Positions 29,072-38,927 of a stretch of DNA of 53,905 bases are shown piece after piece (the stretch's first letter is position 1; the number at the start of each line of letters is the position of its first letter). This stretch comes from an uncultured Mailhella sp. GTDB taxonomy: Bacteria; Desulfobacterota; Desulfovibrionia; Desulfovibrionales; Desulfovibrionaceae. The stretch covers positions 1 to 53,905 of the forward strand of contig NZ_CANRLT010000006.1 in NCBI RefSeq assembly GCF_947631555.1, read 5' to 3'. The notes beneath the pieces are model-generated. The model did not search any database and was not told the origin of the DNA. It saw nothing but the letters and a program-made list of their open reading frames with translations. The position numbers were made by a program, and so were the translations under genes.

Positions 29072-30526
29072 CTATCCATCGAGGCCCTTTTCCTTCAGGT
29101 GCGCCTCGATCTCCCGCTTGAGCTCCGTGTCTTCTCCGGGCTGGAGCATACGGTCGGGGCTGAGAACCGCGTCGATCTGATCCCCGGTCATGTAGCCGTG
29201 GCGGATGACAAGATCATAGACAGACGCGCCTGAGTTCAGGGCCTCACGCGCCACGGCGGAACAGCGTTCGTATCCGATGTAGGGCGTCAGGGCTGTCACC
29301 AGCCCGATGGCGTTCTTCATCATGGAGGCGCAGCGTTCCGCGTTGGCCGTGATACCGTCCACGCAGAGGTCGCGCAGGGTGTGGCAGGCACGCCCGAGAT
29401 GGAGCAGCGAGGAGAACAGGGAATAGGCGATGACAGGTTCCATGGCGTTCAGTTCAAGCTGTCCGGCCTCCGCAGCCATGGAGATGGTGACATCCTTGCC
29501 GATAACATCGAAGCAGACCTGATTCACCACCTCAGGAATGACCGGATTCACCTTGCCGGGCATGATGGAAGAACCGGGCTGACGGGGCGGCAGGTTGATT
29601 TCGTTGAAGCCGCAGCACGGCCCGGAAGACAGCAGGCGGAGGTCATTGCAGATTTTGGAGAGCTTCACGACAAAGCGCTTGAGCAGGCCGGAAATCTGGA
29701 CATAGGCTCCGGCATCGAAGGTGGCTTCCACCAGATTTTCCGCCGGAAACACCGGCAGTCCGGAAAGATCCGCAAGGCGTCTCGTCACCAGCGCGGCATA
29801 GCCCCGGGGCGTGTTGATGCCCGTGCCGATGGCCGTGGCCCCCATGTTGATGTCGCTGATCTGTTCGCGTCCTTCGCCCACGCGCCGGATGTCCTCGCTG
29901 ATGGTGGCGGCCCAGGCGGAAAACTCCATGCCCAGCGTCATGGGCACGGCGTCCTGCATCTGCGTGCGGCCCATCTTGAGGACATTCCGAAACTCCTCGG
30001 CCTTCAGGGCGAAGCCGTCCCGCAGGTACTCCATGTCCTTCATGAAGTCGGTAAGCATGGTGTACAGGGCCAGCCGGATGGCCGTGGGATAGACATCGTT
30101 GGTGGACTGGGAGCAGTTGACGTGATTATTGGGGTGGCAGAACTGATACTCGCCCTTGTTCCGTCCCATAAGTTCCAGCGCAATGTTGGCGATCACCTCG
30201 TTGGCGTTCATGTTGCACGACGTGCCCGCGCCGCCCTGAAACACGTCCACGGGGAACTGATCTGCGTATTCTCCGGCGATGAGCCTGTCGCAGGCCAGGC
30301 AGATATACCTGCCGATCTCATCGGGGAGCGCGCCCAGCTCCATGTTGGCCAGTGCCGCGGCCTTCTTGACATAGCCGAAAGCCTGCACAAAGCGCGGCAG
30401 GGAAGAAATTCTGATTCCCGAAATCTGAAAGTTCTCCACGGCCCTGCTGGTCTGGATGCCGTAATAGGCGCCGGCGGGAATGTCCAGTTCTCCCAAAAAA
30501 TCGTGTTCTCTGCGTGTGGCGGGCAT
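29072..30526 (-). CDS. aspA: Aspartate ammonia-lyase
   Basis: A 484-residue member of the aspartase/fumarase class II superfamily, making fumarate and ammonia from aspartate. The signature GSSIMPGKVN is at about 318-327, with TSCNMNANEVIAN and GRTQMQDAVPMTLG upstream. The MPATRREHDFLGELDIPAGAYYG start is typical of AspA rather than FumC. GAGGAG lies before the ATG; longer upstream frames are spurious. With class I fumarase in the same window, the cell can feed aspartate into fumarate respiration or malate. Confidence 0.95.
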   Translation of the reverse strand: MPATRREHDFLGELDIPAGAYYGIQTSRAVENFQISGIRISSLPRFVQAFGYVKKAAALANMELGALPDEIGRYICLACDRLIAGEYADQFPVDVFQGGAGTSCNMNANEVIANIALELMGRNKGEYQFCHPNNHVNCSQSTNDVYPTAIRLALYTMLTDFMKDMEYLRDGFALKAEEFRNVLKMGRTQMQDAVPMTLGMEFSAWAATISEDIRRVGEGREQISDINMGATAIGTGINTPRGYAALVTRRLADLSGLPVFPAENLVEATFDAGAYVQISGLLKRFVVKLSKICNDLRLLSSGPCCGFNEINLPPRQPGSSIMPGKVNPVIPEVVNQVCFDVIGKDVTISMAAEAGQLELNAMEPVIAYSLFSSLLHLGRACHTLRDLCVDGITANAERCASMMKNAIGLVTALTPYIGYERCSAVAREALNSGASVYDLVIRHGYMTGDQIDAVLSPDRMLQPGEDTELKREIEAHLKEKGLDG

Positions 30527-30846
30527 GGCTTTCTCCTCGATGCGGCAGTTGTTCCGTGCCGCGGCCTCACCGCCGCTCTCCAGTAAAGCGGAGCCGGGGC
30601 CATCTGCGGGGGCTGTCTGTCCGCAAAGCGCCGCGCTCTCCGCGGACAGGCAAAGGCATGGTACAGGGCGGCCCGTCCGGAAGCAAGCCCTTATGCCGAA
30701 AAGCGCCTGGGAAAACGCCGTTCTCAAGGAAATTCCCGGCTCACTGCTCCCCGGCAGACGCGGAACTTTTCGCCGGAAAGCCTTCGGACAGCGTGCCAAA
30801 AGACCGGCACGGAGAGATTTCGCTGCTGAGAAGCGTTTCCGTGGCT
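30527..30846. other. Intergenic stretch between feoB and aspA
   Basis: About 320 bases with no credible gene. I could not find a convincing promoter or terminator. Confidence 0.45.
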
Positions 30847-33072
30847 TCAGATCAGGCGTATGAGTATCTGGTAAGCGGCTGTGGCCACGGCCAGCGCCAC
30901 GCCCGTATTGAAGGCGAAGCTGAACACGGCCCAGCCGGTGGAGCCGGTCTCCATGCGGATGGTCGCCAGACTGACCACGCAGGGGGCGTACAGGAGCACA
31001 AAGAGCAGGAAGGCCGTCACCGAGGCGATGTTCCATTTCTTGTCTCTGGCGATGAAGGACGACAGGCTGGTCTCGGCCTCCCGCTCATCGTACAGGGAAT
31101 AGGCCGTGCCCAGAGTCGTCACAATGACTTCCTTGGCCGCCAGCCCTCCCAGCAGGGAAATATTGGCCTCCCAGCCAAAACCAGCGTAGCGCGTCAGCGG
31201 GGCCAGAGCCTCGCCGATCCGTCCCGCCGCCGTGCAGCGCAGCCTTTCTTCGCTGAAGCGCCGGTTCTCGGCGGACAGCGCCGCATCGAGCGCCGCTTTT
31301 GCATCTCTGTCAAGGCTCGCCTCCGCAAGCTGCGCCTGCAATCCGGCGATGGCGGAAGCGTGTTCGGCGACCTGTGCTTCGGGAAGCTGCGGATAGGTCA
31401 TGGCCGCCCAGACCAGAATGGAGATGGCCAGGATGACGGTGCCGGCCTTCTTCAGGTACTGCCAGGTACGCTCACCGGCGTGGATGATCATCCCCTGCAT
31501 GGTGGGCAGGCGGTAGGGAGGCAGCTCCATGACGAAGGGCGTGGCCGCGCCCTTGATAACGGAAGAACGCAGGAAGCGGGCCGCAAGCATGGCCACGATC
31601 CAGCCCGTGAGTGTCAGGCCGAACATGACGAGGGCTTCGTGTCCGGGGAAAAACACCCCGGCGAACACGATGAACACGGGAAGCTTGGCGCCGCAGGCCA
31701 TGAACGGAACCGTGAGCAGCGTGGCCAGTTTTTCGCGGGGACTGCGCAGTGTGCGCGCGGCCATGATACCAGGAACCGCGCAGCCGCCGGCGATGCCTCC
31801 GCCCAGAATATAGGGAACCACGGAGGCCCCGTGCAGGCCGAAGATGCGAAAGATGCGATCCAGCATATAGGCCATGCGCGCCATGTACCCCGAATCCTCA
31901 AGAATGGCGATCTGCATGAAAATCAGCAGGATGAGCGGCACGAAGCACATGACGCCCCCCACTCCGTCGATGATGCCGGACATGAACATGGACTTGAGCG
32001 CGCCGTCCGGCATGGTGACGTCCACCGCGCCGTGCATCCAGTCGAAGAGAGCCGAAACCCACTGCATGGGGTATTCGCCCAGCGTGAAGGTAATGCGGTA
32101 CATCAGATACATGATGAACAGCATGATGAGCGGACCCAGAAGCTGATGCGTCAGGATGCGGTCGGCACGATCCGAAAAGTCCATGCGGTGGGCCACATCG
32201 TCACGGCGCACCACCACACCGCGCAGCAGTGAACTGATGTAGCCGTAGCGGTAGTCGGCGATGATGGCTTCCGCGCTGGTTCCCAGCGTGGCGTGCAGAT
32301 GGTCGTCCACCTCATCGAGGTGCTCGCGCACATGCTTCATGATTTCGGGGTAGTGCTGGCTAAGGTCGGTCAGAATCTCCTGATCGCTCTCCAGGAGCTT
32401 CAGGGCGAGCCAGCGCGTGGGATACGGATGGCAGCCCACATGCTCCGCCTCCAGCGACTCGGTGAGATGCTCCAGCAGCGGGTCGAGATCCGGCCCGTAG
32501 GAAATGTGCAGGGACTCCCAGTCCGCTCCTTCGCGTGTGCGCCCGAACTCCAGCGAGCGGGCAAGGTATTCATCAAGCCCCTTGCCGCTGCGCGCCACGG
32601 TCTCCACCACGGGCACGCCAAGGCGCTGTTCCAGGAGCGGCACGTCGATGGTCATGCCCATGGCGCGGGCTTCGTCAATCATGTTCAGGCCCACGGAGGT
32701 GGGAACGCCCATCTCCATGAGCTGGACAACGAGGTAAAGATTGCGTTCCAGTGCTCCGGCGTTGAGCAGTGCCATGACCGCCAGCGGCTTTTCCTCGCCG
32801 ATGACGCGCCGAGCCACCCGCTCTTCTTCCGTATAGGCGGTGAGGGAATAGGCTCCGGGCAGGTCGATGAGCCGGACGCTCTCCCCGTGGCAGTGGGCAA
32901 CGCCCTCCTTTTTCTCCACGGTGATGCCGGGATAGTTGCCCACATGCTGGCGCGAACCTGTAAATGCGTTGAAGGAGGTCGTTTTTCCCGAATTGGGATT
33001 GCCGGCCAGCGCCAGCGTGGGCAGGCCGCCGTCTCCACGCTTCACCCCGGAAGAGCGATGAAAATAGGACAT
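30847..33072 (-). CDS. feoB: Ferrous iron transporter FeoB
   Basis: A 741-residue inner-membrane iron(II) transporter. The N-terminal GTPase carries G1 GNPNSGKT at 24-31 and VGNYPGITVEKKEG. A helical spacer then leads to the membrane domain with two Gate motifs (GGVMCFVPLILLIFMQI and the later GFGWEANISLLGGLAAKEV). The last helices (SVTAFLLFVLLYAPCVVSLATI, then VFSFAFNTGVALAVATAA) complete it. Its start overlaps the feoA stop by one base (TAATG). Fur control is expected, but I saw no clear Fur box. Confidence 0.97.
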   Translation of the reverse strand: MSYFHRSSGVKRGDGGLPTLALAGNPNSGKTTSFNAFTGSRQHVGNYPGITVEKKEGVAHCHGESVRLIDLPGAYSLTAYTEEERVARRVIGEEKPLAVMALLNAGALERNLYLVVQLMEMGVPTSVGLNMIDEARAMGMTIDVPLLEQRLGVPVVETVARSGKGLDEYLARSLEFGRTREGADWESLHISYGPDLDPLLEHLTESLEAEHVGCHPYPTRWLALKLLESDQEILTDLSQHYPEIMKHVREHLDEVDDHLHATLGTSAEAIIADYRYGYISSLLRGVVVRRDDVAHRMDFSDRADRILTHQLLGPLIMLFIMYLMYRITFTLGEYPMQWVSALFDWMHGAVDVTMPDGALKSMFMSGIIDGVGGVMCFVPLILLIFMQIAILEDSGYMARMAYMLDRIFRIFGLHGASVVPYILGGGIAGGCAVPGIMAARTLRSPREKLATLLTVPFMACGAKLPVFIVFAGVFFPGHEALVMFGLTLTGWIVAMLAARFLRSSVIKGAATPFVMELPPYRLPTMQGMIIHAGERTWQYLKKAGTVILAISILVWAAMTYPQLPEAQVAEHASAIAGLQAQLAEASLDRDAKAALDAALSAENRRFSEERLRCTAAGRIGEALAPLTRYAGFGWEANISLLGGLAAKEVIVTTLGTAYSLYDEREAETSLSSFIARDKKWNIASVTAFLLFVLLYAPCVVSLATIRMETGSTGWAVFSFAFNTGVALAVATAAYQILIRLI

Positions 33073-33311
33073 TAGTCGAGAAGCTCCACAGTGATAAAGT
33101 CGGCTTCGTTGTTCCGCAGGCTCAGGGTGAAACCGGGCAGACGCAGCGCGACGGGGTCGCGCAGGGGAGCGCGGCCTATGACCTCGACTTCGGCGCCCGT
33201 GACCAGTCCCATGTCCCGGATGCGGCGGCCAAGTTCGCCGTCGGCGCGGACGGATGCAATACGGGCCTTCTGCCCGACAGGAAGAGAACGAAGAGGAATG
33301 GGAGAACTCAT
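33072..33311 (-). CDS. feoA: FeoA SH3-like accessory protein
   Basis: A 79-residue cytosolic protein with the FeoA/DtxR SH3 fold: LPVGQKARIASV, RRIRDMGLVTGAEVEVI and DPVALRLPGFTLSLRNNEADFITV. It assists FeoB, probably by binding its GTPase domain. The ATG at 33311 follows AAGGA; a longer upstream start would add residues foreign to the family. Confidence 0.94.
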   Translation of the reverse strand: MSSPIPLRSLPVGQKARIASVRADGELGRRIRDMGLVTGAEVEVIGRAPLRDPVALRLPGFTLSLRNNEADFITVELLD

Positions 33312-33535
33312 TGCAGCGTCCTTGCTACGTTGTTTGACCACAGGCGCTTTCGCAGACCACCGAAGCGATCATGAACGCCGAACGGCTGTGGAAAGCCTTG
33401 CCCGCAACGTTAGACTTCCCTGAGCACCTTGTCAAATCATCCCGCGCCCGCCTTGCTCATCGTTCTGAGCTGTGGCATAGTGCAGACGCGCCCTGGCTCA
33501 GCAATTTTCCCTTCTTCATTAATAGGATTAACGGC

Positions 33536-34495
33536 ATGACGACACGCCCGCTTCTCGATGTGCAGGATCTCACCGTCTCCTTCGGCGATACGCCCGTGGT
33601 GCGCCGTGTCAGCTTCCAGCTCGAAAAGGGCCGTGTCCTCTGTCTCGTGGGCGAATCCGGCTCCGGAAAGAGCATGACCGCGCTTTCCGTCATACGCCTT
33701 GTGCCTGCCCCGGGGCACATCGCTTCAGGCCGACTGCTCTTCGATGGCGAAGACCTCCTGTCCCTGCCCGAACGCGAGATGCGCAGCCGCCGGGGACGGG
33801 ATCTCTCCATGATCTTTCAGGAACCCATGACCTCGCTGAATCCGGTGCTGACCATAGGCCGCCAGATCGCCGAGCCGCTGGAAATACACCAGGGGCTTTC
33901 CCGCCGTGAAGCGCTGGAAAGGGCCGCCGAACTGATGGAACTCGTGGGCATACCGGATCCCGGCAGACGCCTGGGCGATTACCCGCACCAGTTTTCCGGC
34001 GGGATGCGTCAGCGTGCCATGATTGCCATGGCACTGGCCTGCTCTCCCCGGCTGCTCCTCGCCGATGAACCGACAACGGCTCTGGACATCACCATACAGG
34101 GGCAGATACTGCGGCTTCTTGGGCTCCTTGCCCGTGAACGGAACATGGGAACACTGCTCATCACGCACGATCTGGGCGTGGTGGCGGAGACGGCCGACGA
34201 CGTCGCCGTCATGTACGCCGGAGAACTGGTCGAGACGGCCCCAGCTGCGGAACTGCTCGCCCGCCCTCTGCACCCTTACACTCAGGCGCTCATGACCTGC
34301 GCGCCGCTGGTGGGCAGCCACGAACGCCGCCGTCTGCCCTCCATCCCCGGCAATGTTCCCCTGCCCTCAGCCCTGCCGGAGGGATGCAGCTTCCGTCCCC
34401 GCTGCTCCCGCGCCGCAAGACAGTGCCTGCAGCCGCCGGCCTTCGCGGAAGCCGCTCCAGGCCGCCGCGTCCGCTGCTGGTTCCCGGAAGACTGA
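33536..34495 (+). CDS. Oligopeptide/dipeptide ABC transporter ATP-binding protein (DppD-like), orphan
   Basis: A 319-residue ATPase of the peptide/nickel importer type. Walker A is GESGSGKSM at 39-47, Q-loop FQEPMTSLNPV, signature FSGGMRQR, Walker B LLLADEPTTALD. The C-terminal CSFRPRCSRAARQC cysteine pattern is the oligopeptide-transporter extension, which binds an iron-sulfur cluster in some members. No permease, DppF partner or binding protein is next to it, so partners must lie elsewhere or the gene is a relic. The ATG at 33536 has TAGGA upstream; a longer frame overlaps the feoA promoter region. Confidence 0.88.
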   Translation: MTTRPLLDVQDLTVSFGDTPVVRRVSFQLEKGRVLCLVGESGSGKSMTALSVIRLVPAPGHIASGRLLFDGEDLLSLPEREMRSRRGRDLSMIFQEPMTSLNPVLTIGRQIAEPLEIHQGLSRREALERAAELMELVGIPDPGRRLGDYPHQFSGGMRQRAMIAMALACSPRLLLADEPTTALDITIQGQILRLLGLLARERNMGTLLITHDLGVVAETADDVAVMYAGELVETAPAAELLARPLHPYTQALMTCAPLVGSHERRRLPSIPGNVPLPSALPEGCSFRPRCSRAARQCLQPPAFAEAAPGRRVRCWFPED

Positions 34496-34544
34496 GCTTC
34501 TGAACACACAGGAAAAAAATTTTTCCTCCCTCGAAAAAAAAGAC

Positions 34545-34573
34545 TTGCCAAAGGCAAGCAAATCGTCTATCAA
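34545..34573 (+). promoter_or_regulatory. Promoter of tRNA-Leu
   Basis: TTGCCA and TATCAA are 17 bases apart, ending ten bases before the mature tRNA. Confidence 0.55.
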
Positions 34574-34582
34574 CATTCCTGC

Positions 34583-34669
34583 GCCGAAGTGGTGAAATTG
34601 GTAGACACGCTAGGTTCAGGGTCTAGTTCTCGCAAGGGAGTAGGAGTTCGACTCTCCTCTTCGGCACCA
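34583..34669 (+). tRNA. tRNA-Leu (CAG)
   Basis: An 87-base class II tRNA. The acceptor stem pairs GCCGAAG with CTTCGGC, the anticodon loop TTCAGGG gives CAG (reads CTG), there is a long variable arm, and CCA is encoded. Confidence 0.96.
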
Positions 34670-34686
34670 GCAAAAAACAAAAAGAA

Positions 34687-34725
34687 AAGGCTGAAGTCAC
34701 GATGATTTCGGCCTTCTCTTTTTTG
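34687..34725 (+). terminator. Terminator after tRNA-Leu
   Basis: An AAGGCTGAAGTCA/TGATTTCGGCCTT stem with a short loop is followed by TCTCTTTTTT. Confidence 0.85.
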
Positions 34726-34931
34726 TGCCCGAAGTCCATCCTTCGGCTCGGCAATGAGTCCGCCTCAAACGGATAGGGATACGTTACTCCCTTCCCGATG
34801 AAAACTCTTCACCGCTGACGCCTGCAAACAGCTCAAAAGCTCATTTTCCGCTGGTGATTCGCGTCCCGAAGTCCCCTTGCAGTCTTTCCCCGCCGCCATC
34901 CCTCTCCTTTTTCTCCAATACCGCCCCAGGG

Positions 34932-34961
34932 TTGACAGGAGACGCCGCCCAACTATATAAG
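34932..34961 (+). promoter_or_regulatory. Promoter-like site for metY
   Basis: TTGACA is followed by TATATA after 16 bases or TATAAG after 18. The ~125-base leader to metY shows no recognised SAM-riboswitch core. Confidence 0.6.
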
Positions 34962-35087
34962 GATTTGTGGATATAGTGGTATACTTGTCCGTTCTGCAGT
35001 CACGGGCTGGACAATACCGACTTCCCTCTCCCCCGTTTCGGAGGCGAGGTCTTTTTTCGCAGGTTCCCAACACTGAGGATCACAAGC

Positions 35088-36371
35088 ATGAGCAGGCATA
35101 TCGAAACCATCTGCGTTCAGGGGGGATACACCCCTGCCAACGGCGAACCCCGCCAGATTCCCATCATCCAGAGCACGACCTTCAAGTACGACACCAGCGA
35201 GGATATGGGCAAACTCTTCGATCTCGAAGCCAGCGGCTATTTCTACACCCGTCTCCAGAATCCCACCAACGATTACGTCGCCGCCAAGATCGCTCAGATG
35301 GAGGGCGGAACTGCCGCCATGCTCACGTCTTCCGGCCAGGCTGCCTCGTTCTTCAGCGTCTTTAATCTGGCGAGTGCGGGCGACCACATCGTCTCCTCCT
35401 CCACCATCTACGGCGGGACGTACAACCTCTTTGCCGTCACCATGAAGCGTATGGGCATAGAGTTCACCTTCGTGACGCCCGACTGCTCCGACGAAGAACT
35501 GGAAGCGGCTTTCCGGCCCAACACCAAGGCCGTATTCGGCGAAACCATTGCCAACCCGGCACTGACCGTCCTCGACATCGAACGCTTCGCCAAAGCTGCC
35601 CACGCCCACGGCGTACCGCTGATCATCGACAACACCTTCGCGACGCCGGTAAACTGCCGGCCCATCGAATGGGGAGCCGATATCGTCATTCACTCCACCA
35701 CCAAATATATGGACGGCCACGGCGCGGGCGTCGGCGGCTGCATCGTTGATTCAGGCAAGTTCGACTGGATGGCCCATGCCGAGACCTTCCCCGGCCTGTG
35801 CACACCTGACGAAAGCTATCACGGCATCACCTACGCCACCAAATTCGGCAACGCCGGAGCCTTCATCACCAAGGCCACCGCACAGCTCATGCGCGACTTC
35901 GGCTCCATCCAGTCTCCCCAGAACGCCTTTCTGCTGAATCTGGGGCTGGAGAGCCTGCACCTGCGCATGGCCCGCCACTGCGCCAACGGTCTTGCCGTTG
36001 CGAAATTCCTGAGTGCGCATGACCAGGTGGACTGGGTGAACTACCCCGACCTGCCCGGCGACAAGTATCACGCGCTCGCCCAGAAATACCTGCCCAACGG
36101 CTCCTGCGGCGTGGTGAGCTTTGGCGTCAAGGGCGGCCGCAAGGCAGCTGAGAACTTCATGAAGCACCTGCGCGTGGCCGCCATCGAAACTCACGTGGCC
36201 GATGCGCGCACCTGCTGCCTGCACCCCGCCAGCGCAACTCACCGCCAGATGAATGACGAGGAACTGCGCAAGTGCGGCATTTCGCCCGAACTGGTGCGCT
36301 TCTCCTGCGGTATCGAGAATGCGGAAGACCTGATCGCAGACATTGACCAGGCCCTCGCCGCCAACCGCTGA
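35088..36371 (+). CDS. metY: O-acetylhomoserine sulfhydrylase
   Basis: A 427-residue pyridoxal-phosphate enzyme of the Cys/Met gamma family that makes homocysteine from O-acetylhomoserine and sulfide. The cofactor lysine is Lys206 in [11 protein letters not shown], and [24 protein letters not shown] is characteristic of MetY rather than MetB/MetC. Direct use of sulfide suits an organism with sulfide in abundance. GAGGA precedes the ATG. The metA homologue follows after a hairpin, and its active-site residue favours acetyl-CoA, so the pair forms a consistent pathway. Confidence 0.95.
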   Translation: MSRHIETICVQGGYTPANGEPRQIPIIQSTTFKYDTSEDMGKLFDLEASGYFYTRLQNPTNDYVAAKIAQMEGGTAAMLTSSGQAASFFSVFNLASAGDHIVSSSTIYGGTYNLFAVTMKRMGIEFTFVTPDCSDEELEAAFRPNTKAVFGETIANPALTVLDIERFAKAAHAHGVPLIIDNTFATPVNCRPIEWGADIVIHSTTKYMDGHGAGVGGCIVDSGKFDWMAHAETFPGLCTPDESYHGITYATKFGNAGAFITKATAQLMRDFGSIQSPQNAFLLNLGLESLHLRMARHCANGLAVAKFLSAHDQVDWVNYPDLPGDKYHALAQKYLPNGSCGVVSFGVKGGRKAAENFMKHLRVAAIETHVADARTCCLHPASATHRQMNDEELRKCGISPELVRFSCGIENAEDLIADIDQALAANR

Positions 36372-36378
36372 CCCCAGG

Positions 36379-36402
36379 AGGCCCCCGCAAGGGGGCCTTT
36401 CC
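36379..36402 (+). terminator. Hairpin between metY and metA
   Basis: AGGCCCCC-GCAA-GGGGGCCT with a short T run. It may terminate metY or reduce read-through into metA, 34 bases downstream. Confidence 0.75.
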
Positions 36403-36433
36403 GCCTCCGCTCCCTCCCTTTTTGGAGAAAACC

Positions 36434-37354
36434 ATGCCGATCAAGATCCCTAACGAGCTTCCCGCCGTAAAAACGCTCAATCAGGAAAATATCTTCGTCA
36501 TCACCGAGACCCGCGCCATTACACAGGATATTCGTCCGCTCAAAATACTCCTGCTCAACCTGATGCCAACGAAAATCGCCACGGAGACGCAGCTCTCCCG
36601 GCTGCTCGGCAACACACCGCTTCAGGTGGAACTGGAACTCATCCACACGAAAAGCCACGAATCCAGAAACACGCCGCGCAGCCATCTGCTTTCCTTCTAC
36701 AAAACCTTTGATGACGTGAAGGACAACAATTACGACGGCATGATCATCACCGGCGCGCCCGTGGAACTCATGCCCTTTGAAGAAGTGGAATACTGGCAGG
36801 AACTCTGCGAAATCATGGAATGGAGCAAGAACCACGTCCACAGCACCTTCCACATCTGCTGGGGCGCACAGGCCGGGCTTTACTACCATTACGGGATACA
36901 GAAGCGCCTGCTGCCGCACAAGATCTCCGGCATCTACCCGCATCAGGTGGATCACACCGGCTCCATACTCTTCCGCGGCTTCGACGACGTGTTCCTGGTT
37001 CCGCACTCCCGCAACACCACCATAGACCGCGCCGACATCGAGCGCGAACCGGCGCTCAAACTCCTCGCCTCCTCGCCCGTGGCCGGGGTGTACGCCCTGT
37101 CCACCAGGAACGGAAAACAGATTTTCATCACCGGGCACTCGGAATACGATGCGGATACCCTGAAGCTGGAATACCAGCGCGATCTCGCCGCCGGGCTGAA
37201 TCCCAAGGTGCCGGAAAACTACTTCCCCGGCGACGACCCCGCGCAGACCCCGCGCATGACCTGGCGCGCCCACGCGCACCTGCTCTACGCCAACTGGCTG
37301 AATTACTTCGTCTACCAGTCCACGCCCTACGACCTCAAAGACCTGACGAAATAA
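36434..37354 (+). CDS. metA: Homoserine O-acetyltransferase, MetA family
   Basis: A 306-residue MetA-fold enzyme. The nucleophile is Cys142 ([10 protein letters not shown]) with His235 and Glu237 (GHSEYD). Residue 111 in GAPVEL is glutamate. In studied MetA proteins Glu here goes with acetyl-CoA and Gly with succinyl-CoA, so this enzyme is expected to make O-acetylhomoserine, the substrate of MetY upstream. That is family knowledge applied to this sequence. The ATG follows TTTGGAG. A weaker TTG four codons upstream is not preferred. Confidence 0.94.
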   Translation: MPIKIPNELPAVKTLNQENIFVITETRAITQDIRPLKILLLNLMPTKIATETQLSRLLGNTPLQVELELIHTKSHESRNTPRSHLLSFYKTFDDVKDNNYDGMIITGAPVELMPFEEVEYWQELCEIMEWSKNHVHSTFHICWGAQAGLYYHYGIQKRLLPHKISGIYPHQVDHTGSILFRGFDDVFLVPHSRNTTIDRADIEREPALKLLASSPVAGVYALSTRNGKQIFITGHSEYDADTLKLEYQRDLAAGLNPKVPENYFPGDDPAQTPRMTWRAHAHLLYANWLNYFVYQSTPYDLKDLTK

Positions 37355-37394
37355 CCGGTTGGTGCGAAAAGGCGCTCCTTCTCCAGTACAGTTT

Positions 37395-37440
37395 CATCAA
37401 AAATTCCTTTGTGATTTGAGACCTCCCCCTTCAGGAGGAA
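37395..37440 (-). repeat. Dispersed structured repeat, copy 4 (partial)
   Basis: Only the SD-proximal end is kept: on the minus strand a CTCCTG-AAGGGGGAG hairpin, GGTCTCAAATCACAAAGGAAT and an ATG that opens a 20-odd-codon frame antisense to metA. The ending is closest to copy 3. Confidence 0.7.
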
Positions 37441-37845
37441 AGAGTAGCTGACAAAACGGCGAAGCCGATGAAATCCTTTTCCGTAACCTCTCCCCTGGCT
37501 GCCGGACGGTGCGGCGTGTGCACCGCTGACAGCGGGCAGGCCGCGCGCAATCGGGCTTTGCCCGCTCAAGCATCTTTGCGGCCAGCTCGCGGGGCATGAG
37601 GGGCAATCCGTTCCTATCCTTGACCGCCGGAGGCACGGCGTGTGCGCCGCTGATAGCGAACGTGTTTGTCCGGCTTCTGCCGGCAAACATGGTTACACCG
37701 CCGGAGCGGGGCAGTCGGTTGCGGAGTCAGCCGGCGGATGGGGGCGACTGTGGATTGAAACATTCGCCTTATCTGCGCTGACGGATAAACGAGAGAGAGT
37801 CTGACACTGTCTTCAGCGTTTCCCTTCCCGTCACACACCAGGACA
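37441..37845. other. G+C-rich intergenic stretch with imperfect repeats
   Basis: No supported gene. Two similar segments containing GGCGTGTGC-CCGCTGA-AGCG lie at about 37508 and 37634, and an 11-bp hairpin lies at 37663-37689. Translations of this stretch look like translated intergenic repeat rather than protein. Confidence 0.45.
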
Positions 37846-38913
37846 TCAGCGCGGCTGCGGCTCCGTCCTGCGTAAGGCGCACGGAGCCTCAAAGCGCTTG
37901 GCGCAGGAACGGCAGGCCTGCGGCGGCTCCGCGGTCTGCACGCTGCTGCGGAAAGCCGCGTATTCGGGCTTGTTCCATATCTCCAGAGGATTTTCACGGG
38001 ACACCTCGCCAAACACTGTCCGGCGCGGCTGTGATCCCTGTGTGGGTACGTTCAGATAGACGCAGGGAGAGACCTGCCCTTCGGCGTCCACATACATGGT
38101 GCGGTGAACCCGTTCACGGCAGGAGGGGGCGGGGTGTTCCGCCGGAAGCGAGGCAAAGAAGTCCCTTCCTGACGCCCGCACGCGCTTCCCGGCCTCTTCC
38201 AGAACAATGCGCGCCTTTTCGATCTTCTCCCGTTCATGGGGCGCGAAGGCTTCCTCTGCCAGTGCGGGCGAAGGAACGTAATCCATAGTGCTGACCACGG
38301 CGGCGTGAACGTCCCAGCGCTCCATAAGCTCCGGCAGACGGCGGACATCCTCGATCTGCGAGGCCAGCATGAGGTAGGCGAGGTGAATTTCCAGATGCAC
38401 ACCGTTCTTCGCCTTACGCACCTTCTGAAGTGTGCGCACCGATTCTTCCACACGGGCGAAGGGCACACCGGCTCTGGCCCGGCTGCTCGCTTCGTCCGTT
38501 CCCGTCAGGGAAAAGGCAAGAATGTCGATGCCGCTGGACACGATGCGCGCGGCCAGAGCTTCGTCCATGTACAGTCCGCAGGTCGTTGTAGAGACGCTGC
38601 ATTCGGCGCGGCGGGCAAGCCCCACGAAGTCCAGAAAATACGGGTGCAGGAACGGTTCTCCCCAGCCCTGAAGATGGATGCGCGATGCCTTCAGCATCAT
38701 GGGCCAGAGTGCGGCGAAGACTTCCGGTGACATGTGCCGCGCCTTCCACAGACTGCCCTCCGTGGTGTGCGGGCAGTAGACACAGCGCCCCGCGCAGCAG
38801 GAAGTCACTTCCACCTGAAGGCATTCCAGTTCCCGCGGGCGCACCAGCTCCCGCAGGCTTTGCAGTATTCCCGGCCCCTTGAGCGGCCTGAAGATTTCGG
38901 CGGGCGAAGGCAT
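37846..38913 (-). CDS. Radical SAM/SPASM enzyme
   Basis: A 355-residue radical SAM protein. The cluster motif is C40-AGR-C44-VY-C47, a CX3CX2C. HLQGWGEPFLHPYF is the SAM-binding GGEP-like segment. A C-terminal cysteine set (SCRERV, VSPCVYLNV, ACRSCAKRFEAPC) is SPASM-like and should hold one or two extra clusters. It follows the GNAT-TraB-GNAT gene by 14 bases, so the two are co-transcribed. SPASM enzymes often modify peptides, but no precursor peptide was recognised here; the partner protein itself may be the substrate or co-worker. The ATG at 38913 follows AAGGAG. Confidence 0.88.
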   Translation of the reverse strand: MPSPAEIFRPLKGPGILQSLRELVRPRELECLQVEVTSCCAGRCVYCPHTTEGSLWKARHMSPEVFAALWPMMLKASRIHLQGWGEPFLHPYFLDFVGLARRAECSVSTTTCGLYMDEALAARIVSSGIDILAFSLTGTDEASSRARAGVPFARVEESVRTLQKVRKAKNGVHLEIHLAYLMLASQIEDVRRLPELMERWDVHAAVVSTMDYVPSPALAEEAFAPHEREKIEKARIVLEEAGKRVRASGRDFFASLPAEHPAPSCRERVHRTMYVDAEGQVSPCVYLNVPTQGSQPRRTVFGEVSRENPLEIWNKPEYAAFRSSVQTAEPPQACRSCAKRFEAPCALRRTEPQPR

Positions 38914-38927
38914 GCGAGTTCTCCTTG

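Noticed and set aside
34962..35087. Possible SAM riboswitch before metY
   Set aside because: No SAM-I, SAM-II or SAH core was found in the leader, despite the gene's role in methionine synthesis.
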